From: Ravibacter arvi
Lineage (GTDB): Bacteria; Bacteroidota; Bacteroidia; Cytophagales; Spirosomataceae
Length of the DNA stretch: 64,000 nucleotides
Assembly: GCF_039540405.1 (NCBI RefSeq)
Contig: NZ_BAABEY010000001.1
Location: 186,001-250,000, forward strand
Reading direction: 5' to 3'
Positions 25,840 through 34,304 of this stretch are shown here, in pieces. Made by a program: the position numbers and the translations under genes. The notes beneath the pieces were generated by a model. That model was not told the origin of the DNA, ran no database searches, and saw nothing but the letters and a program-made list of their open reading frames with translations. The stretch's first letter is position 1. Every line of letters begins with the position of its first letter.

Positions 25840-25846
25840 AATGTTT

Positions 25847-27259
25847 TTAATCTCGCGAGCCGACTGCCGGGAGGTCGTAGGGGAAAAGGAAATCGATGGT
25901 AATTTCGGTCCCGCGGTTTACTTCCGACGCAATTTTGATCTCACCGCGATGGAGGAGTATAATTCTTCTGGCGAGGGTGAGGCCGATTCCGAAACCTTGT
26001 CTGGAGGTGGCATTAGAGCCCCGGAACAGTGGTTCGAATACCTGCTGCAGTTCTTCCTCCGGGATGCCGATTCCCTGGTCGCTGATGACCAGCCTGAGCC
26101 GGGTTTCGGTGTTCATTTCCAGGGAAATCTGAACGTCATGGTGCCCGGAATACTTGCAGGCATTGTCTATGAGATTGGTGATGGCGGCTTTCAGCAGTGA
26201 ATGTTCGCCGGGTATCTCCAGCGGACGGTCCTGCATGGTTACACCGTCGCTGAAATTCAGGCTGATCTTTTGGTCGGCCCATTTGGCTTGAACCTGCTCC
26301 ATACTGTCCATCAATAGCTCCATGAGATCTACCTTCTGACGGTGCACGTAATTTTCCTGGTTTTCCACGCTGGCAAGCATCAGTAACCCGTTCGAAAGAC
26401 TGATCAGGCGATCTAATTCCTGCACCGCTTTTTTCTGGCTCTCCCTGAGGCTCGCTTCGTCTTTGTCATAGTAGAGGGCCGTTTCCAGCAGTCCTTTGAG
26501 CGTCGCCATGGGAGTTCTCAGTTCATGCGATGCCTGTGAAATAAAGGCGCGCTGATTGGCAATCAGCCGTTCCTGCTGATCCAGCAGTTCATTAAACGAA
26601 GTCGTGAGCGACCCTACTTCATCATTTGGGGTGAGATTCCGTAGCCTGAATGAAAGGGTATGATTGAAGCGGCCTTTTATCTGGTCAATAAGCGCATTTA
26701 AGGGACGAAGTGCACGTATTGAGAAAATATGGGCAAAAAAGCCGACCAGCCCGATACAGACAATATTAGCAAAAACAAGCAGCTCACCGAGTGATTTCTG
26801 CCTTTGCAGGCCCTCGGAGTCATAGGCCGTGATAATCGCAACATAGGGGGCTTCGTCGTCGGGTTGAAAAGAAACCCGGTAAGCCATGGCAACGCCGTCT
26901 TTCGGATATTCCCGGCCCTTTACAGGATAGGAGAAAAAGAGCTTGCCTTCATGTCTTACACTGTCGAGGAACGCCGGGGACGGTACGAAGTCAAAAGTCT
27001 GCATGTGGGAATAATAGAGGCTGTCTTTCCCGGAAAAAACCATGTCCGATTGTTCATTCAGGACGGTATTGATGCTCCCTTTTAATTCTCCCGCAGGGTC
27101 AAATAATTGCTGTGTTCCCAATACGCGGCGCTCAAGACGTTGCTGGAAAAAAGTGTTCCTGTGCCGGGCGTAGGTAAAGTAGATGAACAGAGAAAACGAA
27201 AGCAGAACCAGGGTCACAAAGAAAACGAACCATAGGATCAGCCGATGACGAATGAGCAT
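25847..27259 (-). CDS. Sensor histidine kinase
   Basis: 470 residues. TM1 (about 8-30), a periplasmic sensor loop (about 31-155), TM2 (about 160-182), a HAMP segment, then HisKA with the phospho-acceptor in SQASHELRTP (His245) and a HATPase domain with N-box NLIDNACKYSG, and G-boxes DQGIGIPEEE and GFGIGLTLA. It autophosphorylates and passes phosphate to the response regulator encoded 4 bp upstream. The signal it senses is not evident. Placed directly before the RND efflux operon on the same strand, it probably controls that operon. Confidence 0.94.
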   Translation of the reverse strand: MLIRHRLILWFVFFVTLVLLSFSLFIYFTYARHRNTFFQQRLERRVLGTQQLFDPAGELKGSINTVLNEQSDMVFSGKDSLYYSHMQTFDFVPSPAFLDSVRHEGKLFFSYPVKGREYPKDGVAMAYRVSFQPDDEAPYVAIITAYDSEGLQRQKSLGELLVFANIVCIGLVGFFAHIFSIRALRPLNALIDQIKGRFNHTLSFRLRNLTPNDEVGSLTTSFNELLDQQERLIANQRAFISQASHELRTPMATLKGLLETALYYDKDEASLRESQKKAVQELDRLISLSNGLLMLASVENQENYVHRQKVDLMELLMDSMEQVQAKWADQKISLNFSDGVTMQDRPLEIPGEHSLLKAAITNLIDNACKYSGHHDVQISLEMNTETRLRLVISDQGIGIPEEELQQVFEPLFRGSNATSRQGFGIGLTLARRIILLHRGEIKIASEVNRGTEITIDFLFPYDLPAVGSRD

Positions 27260-27263
27260 GATC

Positions 27264-27938
27264 TTACTCTTTTAGCATGTAACCCATCCCGATAACGGTG
27301 TGCAGCAGCTTGTGCGGCTGACCGGCATCTATCTTCTTGCGCAGGTAATTGATATACACATCGATGACATTGGTGTTGGTATCAAAACGGATGTCCCAGA
27401 CTTTTTCAGCAATGTCTACCCGGCTTACAATTTTACCGGCATTAAGCATGAGGTATTCGAGTAGCGCGTATTCCCTGCTCGTCAGGTTAATGCGCTTTCC
27501 TGCCCGTGTGACCACCCGCGCACCGGTCTGAAGCACCAGGTCGGCGACAGACAGGTTGCGGCCTGATTCGTCAAAAGAGGTAACCCTGCGGCCCAGCGCT
27601 TTCAGCCGGAGCACAAGCTCTCTGAATTCGAAGGGTTTGACAAGATAATCGTCGGCGCCCGAACCGAATCCCTTTTCCTTGTCATTTATACTGTCCAGGG
27701 CAGTCAGGAGCAGGACGGGCTGTGTGCTGTCGTTCTCCTTGATTTCCCGGCAAAGATCAAAACCGTTTATTTTGGGCAGATTGAGGTCCAGGATGACCAC
27801 ATCGTACTTTTTGCTGTCGTAAAAGCGCAGCCCCATCATGCCGTCGAACGCAACGTCCACATCATAACCTTCTTCGTTCAGTCCTCTTTTGATGAAAGAC
27901 GCAACATTGACCTCATCTTCAACCAGTAAAAGTCGCAT
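27264..27938 (-). CDS. OmpR/PhoB-family response regulator
   Basis: 224 residues starting MRLLLVEDE; 16 further upstream codons are open, but the receiver domain begins at this ATG. The receiver has the acidic pair Glu7/Asp8, phosphorylation site Asp51 (VILDLNLPK) and the conserved Lys in the DYLVKPF motif. The C-terminal winged helix (about 130-224) contains the typical INLTSREYALLEYLMLNAGKI and VIDVYINYLRKKID sequences. It binds DNA as a dimer at direct repeats about 11 bp apart. Such repeats (GGATTAG) are found in front of the neighbouring efflux operon. Confidence 0.95.
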   Translation of the reverse strand: MRLLLVEDEVNVASFIKRGLNEEGYDVDVAFDGMMGLRFYDSKKYDVVILDLNLPKINGFDLCREIKENDSTQPVLLLTALDSINDKEKGFGSGADDYLVKPFEFRELVLRLKALGRRVTSFDESGRNLSVADLVLQTGARVVTRAGKRINLTSREYALLEYLMLNAGKIVSRVDIAEKVWDIRFDTNTNVIDVYINYLRKKIDAGQPHKLLHTVIGMGYMLKE

Positions 27939-27983
27939 AATCGGGTAGTAATGGCCGGCCCGGTGCACGGGCATAAAGTATTG

Positions 27984-27991
27984 CAAAATTA
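27984..27991 (-). promoter_or_regulatory. Candidate -7 element of the two-component operon (TAATTTTG)
   Basis: The minus strand reads TAATTTTG, an exact match to TAnnTTTG, giving a leader of about 40 bases to the regulator ATG. No TTG is found 20 bases further upstream, so activation or another -33 sequence may be needed. Confidence 0.4.
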
Positions 27992-28126
27992 CAAATAAAT
28001 AAACTGCCGGGAGAAGAACAATGTTTTACGGGGTGGAATTCCCGTCGCTGGCCTGCCGCTTTTATGGCGCAATTACAACGGACCGGGAATCTTTCTTGCC
28101 TCATAAACGCGTAATATGGTCGATTT

Positions 28127-28162
28127 GTGTTATTTTCGTCCCGCCGGAAACGGCAATAACAC
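28127..28162. repeat. Nested inverted repeat upstream of the porin gene
   Basis: GTGTTATT (28127-28134) and AATAACAC (28155-28162) enclose GCCG-GAAA-CGGC, a 4-bp stem with a GNRA-type loop. It sits between the divergent regulator and porin genes and might be an operator or a leader structure; no further support. Confidence 0.35.
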
Positions 28163-28246
28163 GACTGAACTTTACTTGACGCTCAAAACCAATCCAGTCT
28201 TGCCCGAAGGGTAGGGCGGAAAGCTTTGTTGGGGCGATTCGAATGA

Positions 28247-29446
28247 ATGATGAAAGCGGCTTTCCTATGCTTGGGGTTGATGTTGAGCTTCTCAACGGCC
28301 CTCTTTGCGCAGAACACAATTTCAGCGGATTCTTCCGGTAATAAACGAAAATGGGATTGGATCAAGGTAAAAGGCTACACGCAGCTGCGGTACAACGAGC
28401 TGTTTGAAACCAATCCGAAACTGGAATGTGAACAATGCGATAAATCCTGGGGGACCGGCGTAGGGCTCTATTTCAGGCGGATGCGATTTTCGGTGGATAT
28501 GGATTTGCTGCCTGGCCTTTCTTTCACCATTCAACCTGATATTTCCGGCCTGGTTGAGGGCGGTTCCGCAGTTCAACTCCGGGATTTATATTTCCAATAC
28601 GCCTTTGACGCCAGGAAGGAGTTCCGGGTGCGGGTGGGCCAGACAAGGGTCCCCTACGGCTTTGAAAACATCCAATCGACCCGTAACCGTGTGCCGCTTG
28701 ACCGTAACGACGCACTCAACAGTGCTTTTATCAACGAGCGTGACTGGGGCGTATTTCTCTACTGGACACCGGAAAAGTTCCAGGAACGGTTTGAGGCCAG
28801 GGCCGAAAACGGCCTCAAAGGGACCGGTGACTATGGAATTGTTTCGTTCGGGGTATTCCAGGGCCAGAGCACGCTCAAAGATCTTAACCGGAACAAGCAC
28901 ATGGTGCTCCGCTTTTCCTACCCGTTTGATATCGGAAAACAGTTCATGGAAGTCTCAGTGCAGGGCTACATGGGCAGGTACACAATTGATAAGGCTAAGA
29001 TGACACCGGGGCTGAAAACCAACGCGACGGCTACTTATCCTGACCGGCGGGTAGCGGTTTCCACCATCCTGTTTCCCAAGCCGTTTGGTATTCAGGCTGA
29101 ATACAATTGGGGAATAGGACCCGAATTTACGCATGACAAGGGAAGTGTCACCACGAAGCCGGGCTGGGGCGGGTACGTGATGCTCAATTACCGGGTGCCC
29201 CTGGGAAAACAGGCATTGTATCCCTATTTCAGGGTACAGCATTTCGACGGCGCCAAAAAGCACGAGCGCGACGCCCGGCACTATATTGTGAAAGAGGCGG
29301 AAGTCGGGATAGACTGGCAGATCTCCAGGTATGTAGAGCTTATTGGCGCTTACACGATGTCTAACCGGACTTTTGAAGATCTCAGGCTTCCCGACAACGA
29401 TCAGAAAGGAACGCTTGTCAGGCTGCAGTTGCAGGTGGGCTTTTAA
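28247..29446 (+). CDS. Outer-membrane porin, phosphate-selective porin O/P-like
   Basis: 399 residues with a signal peptide (KAAFLCLGLMLSFSTALFAQ). The body is a series of amphipathic strands, e.g. IKVKGYTQLRYNELF, YFRRMRFSVDMDLLPGLSFTIQPD, DLYFQYAFDARKEFRVRVGQ, and ends with an aromatic C-terminal strand (LVRLQLQVGF), the usual barrel signature. The order and the phrase RVRVGQTRVPYGFEN match the OprO/OprP family. It should form a channel in the outer membrane; phosphate as substrate is not proven. An ATG one codon later is equally possible. Its stop overlaps the stop of the convergent SGNH gene by three bases. Confidence 0.82.
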   Translation: MMKAAFLCLGLMLSFSTALFAQNTISADSSGNKRKWDWIKVKGYTQLRYNELFETNPKLECEQCDKSWGTGVGLYFRRMRFSVDMDLLPGLSFTIQPDISGLVEGGSAVQLRDLYFQYAFDARKEFRVRVGQTRVPYGFENIQSTRNRVPLDRNDALNSAFINERDWGVFLYWTPEKFQERFEARAENGLKGTGDYGIVSFGVFQGQSTLKDLNRNKHMVLRFSYPFDIGKQFMEVSVQGYMGRYTIDKAKMTPGLKTNATATYPDRRVAVSTILFPKPFGIQAEYNWGIGPEFTHDKGSVTTKPGWGGYVMLNYRVPLGKQALYPYFRVQHFDGAKKHERDARHYIVKEAEVGIDWQISRYVELIGAYTMSNRTFEDLRLPDNDQKGTLVRLQLQVGF

Positions 29447-30105
29447 TTGGCAAGCCGGTCTACTACCGGTTGAAGCGCTTCAGCCCAGGTCTGGTAAGCC
29501 TCCGGGGTCAGGTGGGTCCTGTCGCCGGCATAACCCCGCTGCAGGCCTTCATGGTCAGACAACCATTGGTTGGGGTCTGAATACGTAATTTCGTGTTTTA
29601 TACAGAAAGAAACCAGCCAACGGTTGAGGCTGTCTACTTTTACCCGGGTTGCCGGGGATTGCCGCTCATAAAGCGTCAGCTGAACGACTGTTTTGACCGA
29701 GGCATCCTTCAGCTGCATCAAAATGGATTCGTAGTCGGCGCAGGCCTGGGCTGCCGTCCGCTCGAGGATGGTAAGGTCATTGATACCTGCCATTACAACG
29801 CACGCAGAAGGCTCATAGGCAATTACTTTGCTTTTTACCTCTTCCTTCAGGTGTACAACGCCCAGGCCGGGTATGCCGCTGTTCCTGATATCGCAGCGGT
29901 TCAGCAGCGAATTCCATTTTCCCTGTGCCATGATGGAATCGCCGAAAAAAACAATCCGGGCTTTTCCCCGCCAGGAAAGGTATTGCTGGAGGAGCCTCTC
30001 CCGGAAGAGGAAAGCAGCAGTAACCAATAACGCAAGCAGGAGCATGTTCAGGGTTAGCGAAGCCGGTAGAAGCCAGGAATTTTTTCTCCGGGTTGTAGCA
30101 TTCAT
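29443..30105 (-). CDS. SGNH/GDSL-family hydrolase, membrane-anchored or secreted
   Basis: 220 residues. An N-terminal hydrophobic segment (SLTLNMLLLALLVTAAFLF, about 16-34) acts as signal or anchor. The SGNH blocks are present: block I FFGDSIMAQ (catalytic Ser), block II with IRNSGIPGLG (Gly), block III VVMAGINDLT (Asn) and block V GDRTHLTPEAY (Asp/His). These are lipases or esterases acting on acyl or acetyl groups; the substrate is not inferable. Convergent with the porin gene, with overlapping stop codons. Confidence 0.85.
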   Translation of the reverse strand: MNATTRRKNSWLLPASLTLNMLLLALLVTAAFLFRERLLQQYLSWRGKARIVFFGDSIMAQGKWNSLLNRCDIRNSGIPGLGVVHLKEEVKSKVIAYEPSACVVMAGINDLTILERTAAQACADYESILMQLKDASVKTVVQLTLYERQSPATRVKVDSLNRWLVSFCIKHEITYSDPNQWLSDHEGLQRGYAGDRTHLTPEAYQTWAEALQPVVDRLAN

Positions 30106-30175
30106 GTCAGTTAAAATTCTTTAAAGCGTCTGTTGACTACATAAGTACAAAATTTCAGCTAATTTGTAGTCGGGG

Positions 30176-30224
30176 ATCGGAAATCGGAAATCGGAAAACG
30201 GGGGTCGGAAATCGGATATCGGAA
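30176..30224. repeat. Heptamer tract (ATCGGAA type), seven units
   Basis: Seven uninterrupted 7-mers: ATCGGAA three times, then AACGGGG, GTCGGAA, ATCGGAT, ATCGGAA. It lies in the divergent gap between the SGNH gene and nnr, about 35 bases before the nnr start, so it could affect nnr expression if its copy number varies. Confidence 0.75.
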
Positions 30225-30258
30225 ACCGCGTCCTTTGTTGCAACTCAAACCTGCAAAA

Positions 30259-31743
30259 ATGAAAATACTCTCAAGCAAGCAAGTCAGGGCGTTGGATGCC
30301 TATACCATTTCAAATGAGCCCGTTTCTTCCTGGCAGCTGATGGAAAGGGCTTCGCGCGCTTTCGTGCAATGTCTTTTGTCCAAATTTGAAGAGGTGCCTC
30401 ATTTTCATATTTTTTGTGGAAAGGGAAACAACGGTGGCGATGGTTTGGCGATCGCAAGGATACTGGCGGAGCGAGGGCATCCGGTATCGGTTTACGTGGT
30501 GGAATACCGGGAAGGAGGTACCCCCGATTTCTTGGAAAACCTGGTAAAGGTCGGCCGGCATTTGAAACCTAAATTTGTTTTTTCGGAAGAAGACCTGACC
30601 TGGCCGGAGCATGGAGTGATCATCGATGCGCTGCTGGGAACAGGTTTAAGCAAGCCGGTGGAAGGGCTGCTGGCCGCTGTAATTCTCCGGATCAACGCTA
30701 CCCGGCTTCCGGTAGTGTCCGTTGACATCGCGAGTGGTCTTTCAGCCGACCGGATTAATCCTGCGGGCGATGTGATTGTACGCCCCGACTGCACCGTTTC
30801 CTTCCAGCTCCCCAAGCTTTGCTTTATGCTCCCCGAATGCGCACCGTATGTAGGAGAATGGCAGGTAATTGATATTGGTATTCTGGAGGAAGGTATTGAG
30901 CGTCAGTATAGTGACTTCTTTTTGACCACTAGGGAAAATCTGCCACACCTCATAAAAAAGCGAGGTAAATATTCCCACAAGGGTACCTTCGGGCATGCGC
31001 TCCTGGTAGCAGGTAGTTATGGGCGGATGGGTGCCGCTATGTTGTCAGCCAGGGCCTGCCTCCGAAGCGGCGTCGGACTGCTGACCGCCTATGTGCCCCG
31101 TTGCGGCTATCAGGTTTTGCAAACGGGAGCACCGGAGACAATGGTATTGACTGACCCTGACGACGAGGTTTTAACTTCAATCCCCGATGCCAGGCAATAT
31201 TCAGCAATCGGGGTGGGGCCGGGGATAGGGACCGACGAAAGGACCTATTATGCGTTTCAGATGTTATTATCCAATTTCTCCGCGCCGATGGTCCTGGATG
31301 CCGATGCGCTCAATCTCCTGGCGCAATATCCGGAACTGATGAAGATGTTGCCCGAAAATACAATCCTGACGCCGCACCCGAGGGAGTTTCAGCGGCTCGC
31401 AGGAAAAACGGCCAATAGCCTCGAAGCAATCGGGGTAGCCCGTGACCTGGCGGAAAAATACAAAATTATTTTTTGCCTGAAAGGTGCACATACGGCCGTA
31501 GTATTGCCCGACAGGCGGGTCTATTTCAACCCGACCGGTAACCCGGGCATGGCGACCGGCGGCACGGGTGACGTGCTCACAGGCATCATCGTGGCTTTGC
31601 TGGCTCAGGGCTATGCGCCCGATATAGCGGCCCGGCTGGGGGTTTTTAAGCACGGTGAAGCGGGCGACAGGGCTGCAGCAATCAGGTCGGAAGCAGCGGT
31701 GATTGCTTCGGATCTTATCGAAAACCTGAGATGGGGAAAGTAG
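30259..31743 (+). CDS. nnr: Bifunctional NAD(P)H-hydrate epimerase / ADP-dependent dehydratase
   Basis: 494 residues from the ATG giving MKILSSKQVRALD; an in-frame TTG eight codons upstream is less likely. The N-terminal YjeF_N domain (about 1-215) has FCGKGNNGGDGLAIAR and DALLGTGLS, the epimerase active site. The C-terminal carbohydrate-kinase-like domain (about 225-494) has GTFGHALLVAGSYGRMGAA, the LTPHPREFQRL site and GNPGMATGGTGDVLTGII for ADP/ATP binding. It repairs NADHX/NADPHX, damaged forms of the cofactors. The fusion is the usual bacterial arrangement. Followed by a tiny membrane ORF and a FUSC-type gene on the same strand. Confidence 0.95.
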   Translation: MKILSSKQVRALDAYTISNEPVSSWQLMERASRAFVQCLLSKFEEVPHFHIFCGKGNNGGDGLAIARILAERGHPVSVYVVEYREGGTPDFLENLVKVGRHLKPKFVFSEEDLTWPEHGVIIDALLGTGLSKPVEGLLAAVILRINATRLPVVSVDIASGLSADRINPAGDVIVRPDCTVSFQLPKLCFMLPECAPYVGEWQVIDIGILEEGIERQYSDFFLTTRENLPHLIKKRGKYSHKGTFGHALLVAGSYGRMGAAMLSARACLRSGVGLLTAYVPRCGYQVLQTGAPETMVLTDPDDEVLTSIPDARQYSAIGVGPGIGTDERTYYAFQMLLSNFSAPMVLDADALNLLAQYPELMKMLPENTILTPHPREFQRLAGKTANSLEAIGVARDLAEKYKIIFCLKGAHTAVVLPDRRVYFNPTGNPGMATGGTGDVLTGIIVALLAQGYAPDIAARLGVFKHGEAGDRAAAIRSEAAVIASDLIENLRWGK

Positions 31744-31819
31744 AAGGTTTTGTTGGCACAGAATTTTATTAAATGATGGCATGTAGAACGAATCCTACCA
31801 CCTCATACCACTATTTATC

Positions 31820-31969
31820 ATGTACGCCGATCTGAACTACTACCGCAAAACTGAAAAAAGGAAAACCTTTCAGCTTGCCGCTCTTTTGAAATTCGGGGCG
31901 TTGCTTTTTCTGGCCGCCTACCTGCTGGTTAAAATTGTTGAACCGGTTCTGGCCAGTGGGATTTATTAA
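31820..31969 (+). CDS. Small single-pass membrane protein (49 aa), hypothetical
   Basis: An ATG at 31820 opens a 49-codon frame ending TAA at 31969. The product has a charged N-terminus (MYADLNYYRKTEKRKTFQ) and one strong membrane segment (FGALLFLAAYLLVKIVEPVL). It lies between nnr and the FUSC-type gene, 76 bp after one and 70 bp before the other, all on the plus strand. I do not recognise a family. Basic residues before the membrane segment and a regular topology argue for a real protein, but there is no independent proof that it is translated. Confidence 0.55.
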   Translation: MYADLNYYRKTEKRKTFQLAALLKFGALLFLAAYLLVKIVEPVLASGIY

Positions 31970-32039
31970 ATCTCTGCGGCAAAAACTGACTTTTTCAATT
32001 AAATGAGGTAGTATTGTGCGTCCAACACAGGGTCGGCGT

Positions 32040-34265
32040 ATGTACTACATTGACGGGTTTAGTAAGTTTGTCTACAGCCAGAATCTGGCTTCGGGAGTCC
32101 GGCTCACGCTGGCAACTTTAATACCCTGCCTGATCTTTCAGCATTACGGTGTGCTTGACACCATGATGCCTTTTGCCCTGGGTACGCTATTGATCGGTGT
32201 TACCGATAACCCCGGGCCGCACAACCGGCGCCGCAACACGCTTTTAGCCACTATTTTTTTCTCGTTTCTTTCCAGTTTCGTTACGATCTGGATACAGTCC
32301 TATACCTGGCTGATCTATATCGCAATGGCGGTCTTCGGTATTTTTTACTCGATGATCGGGGTTTACGGCAACCGTGCCAATAGCGTCGGCTCCATTGGTT
32401 TGCTGGTCTTTATCTTTACCATTGACGAGAATATCACCGGGGAAAGCGCCTACCAGCATGTGCTTCTCTTCATGGCGGGAGGCTTTTGGTATTTCCTGAT
32501 TTTCCTGTCCCTGGACCGGCTGCGGCCTTATTTGCCGGCCCAGCGCCTCATGGGGGAAAATTTTGTGCTGCTCGGAGAGTTACTTTCGGTGAAAGCCAGG
32601 TTTTACATGCCCAAGCCGAAATATGAACGGCTTTATGATAAAATGGTGCCTCTCCAGGTTTCCCTGAAGGAAAACCACGAAGTGCTCCGTGAAGTACTTT
32701 TTCGTACGCGTCAGTTTGTAAAGGACTCCGGCAACAAGAGCCGTACGCTTGTACTGATGTATCTCGACAGCCTCGATCTTTTCGAGCAGATACTGAATTC
32801 TCAGCAGGATTACCGTCATTTGAACCAGGCGTTCGGTGACAGTAAGATCCTGAGGGTTTTCGGGATCTACATTACATGGCTTGCCGAAGAGGTGCAACAT
32901 ATAGGGGTGGCCGTGCAGGCAGGCGCCGCTTCCAGGTCGGGCCGGGACCTCGCTGAAGGATTCCACAAATGTGAGCTGGCATTTTACCGCTACCGGGCTG
33001 ACCGTATGACCCAGGAGAATGTCGAAGATTTTATCATGCTGAAACAGGTGCTCCTGAGCATGCGGGACATTACTGAAAGGGTAAAGAAACTTCACCTGGC
33101 TACCCGTTACGAGGCCAACCATACCGAAGAACTTCACAGCCTGGCCGGCCCCGACGGGATCGTGCCACGCGAAGACCTTAATCCGAGGGTTTTACTGGAC
33201 AACCTTTCGTTGAAGTCTACTTATTTCAGGCATTCGCTCCGGCTTACGCTGGCGCTTCTGGTAGGGTATTCGGTATCGCTCGTCTGGGAATTTGGCCACG
33301 GTTATTGGATATTGCTGACCATCGCGACGATTCTCAAGCCTGCCTTCGGGATTACCAAGCAAAGAAATATCTATCGGATTGCCGGTACTTTTTTAGGGGT
33401 TTTGACTGGTTTTTTATCGATTTACTGGATTGGGAACACCACCGTATTGTTCGTGATTATGATGCTGGCGATGGTGGTCGCGTATACTTTTCTGAAAACC
33501 AATTATTTTGTTGCTTCGGCCGGGATCACGCTTTACGTCATTATCGGTTTCTTTTTTACGAATTCGGATATTATCGGGGCAGTACTGGTCGATCGGGTCA
33601 TCGACACGCTGATCGGCTCCGCTATTGCTTACGTTTTTTCTATGTTCGTGCTGCCCTCCTGGGAGTCCGACAACCTGGATGTTACCGTTCTGGAAGCCCT
33701 GGAGTCTAACCAGGGGTATTTTAACGCAGTCTCCAGCGTATTTGGCGGGGGGGCATTCGATCTTGAATCGTTAAAGCACCACCGTAAGGAGGCGGTAATT
33801 GCGCTGGCGAACGTCTCCGAAGCGTTTCAGAAAATGATGTCGGAACCCAAGAAGCAACGTGTGAAGCTGGAAGATTTTCACCAGTTTCTTGCCACCTCCC
33901 ACATGCTGACTTCCTATATGGCTTCGCTGTCGTCTTACGCACAAAATGTTGGCGGTAAGTTTGACGCGGCAGGATTTGTACCCAAAATAAGAGAAATTAA
34001 CCGGAACCTCGACACTGCCGTGACCATTGTGAAGCGTACGCAGGTGGATCGTATTGATGTAATTAAACAGGCGTTGCCCCAGAATGAGCAATTGATCCAG
34101 ATGCTGGCAGCGATCCGGAAGGAAGTTCGTGAGACCGGCAGGGAGGGGGTGGAGAACCCGGAACTCAGCCGGAACCTGTCCGATTTACGCACCATTGACG
34201 GTCTTTTCGAGCTGATCAACACGCTGACCGTCGACATTGTGAAGATTCTTAACAAACTTTTCTAG
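32040..34265 (+). CDS. FUSC/YccS-like integral membrane protein
   Basis: 741 residues from the ATG giving MYYIDGFSKFVYSQ; a GTG 8 codons upstream is possible. Two membrane blocks, each of five or six segments (about 15-155 and 385-520), are separated and followed by soluble helical regions, the YccS/FUSC layout. The second block begins LRLTLALLVGYSVSLVWEFGHGYWILLTI and contains the FUSC-like PAFGITKQRNIYRIAGTFLG. Relatives are linked to efflux of aromatic acids in proteobacteria (AaeB) but most are uncharacterised. No partner adaptor gene is adjacent. Confidence 0.85.
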   Translation: MYYIDGFSKFVYSQNLASGVRLTLATLIPCLIFQHYGVLDTMMPFALGTLLIGVTDNPGPHNRRRNTLLATIFFSFLSSFVTIWIQSYTWLIYIAMAVFGIFYSMIGVYGNRANSVGSIGLLVFIFTIDENITGESAYQHVLLFMAGGFWYFLIFLSLDRLRPYLPAQRLMGENFVLLGELLSVKARFYMPKPKYERLYDKMVPLQVSLKENHEVLREVLFRTRQFVKDSGNKSRTLVLMYLDSLDLFEQILNSQQDYRHLNQAFGDSKILRVFGIYITWLAEEVQHIGVAVQAGAASRSGRDLAEGFHKCELAFYRYRADRMTQENVEDFIMLKQVLLSMRDITERVKKLHLATRYEANHTEELHSLAGPDGIVPREDLNPRVLLDNLSLKSTYFRHSLRLTLALLVGYSVSLVWEFGHGYWILLTIATILKPAFGITKQRNIYRIAGTFLGVLTGFLSIYWIGNTTVLFVIMMLAMVVAYTFLKTNYFVASAGITLYVIIGFFFTNSDIIGAVLVDRVIDTLIGSAIAYVFSMFVLPSWESDNLDVTVLEALESNQGYFNAVSSVFGGGAFDLESLKHHRKEAVIALANVSEAFQKMMSEPKKQRVKLEDFHQFLATSHMLTSYMASLSSYAQNVGGKFDAAGFVPKIREINRNLDTAVTIVKRTQVDRIDVIKQALPQNEQLIQMLAAIRKEVRETGREGVENPELSRNLSDLRTIDGLFELINTLTVDIVKILNKLF

Positions 34266-34304
34266 GGGAAAGCCAACGCTTCCACGATTATGTACGGGAG
34301 TAAG

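Noticed and set aside
30259..34265. nnr, the small peptide gene and the FUSC gene as one operon
   Set aside because: They share strand, but the gaps are 76 and 70 bp, and no junction overlap supports co-transcription; left as possible.
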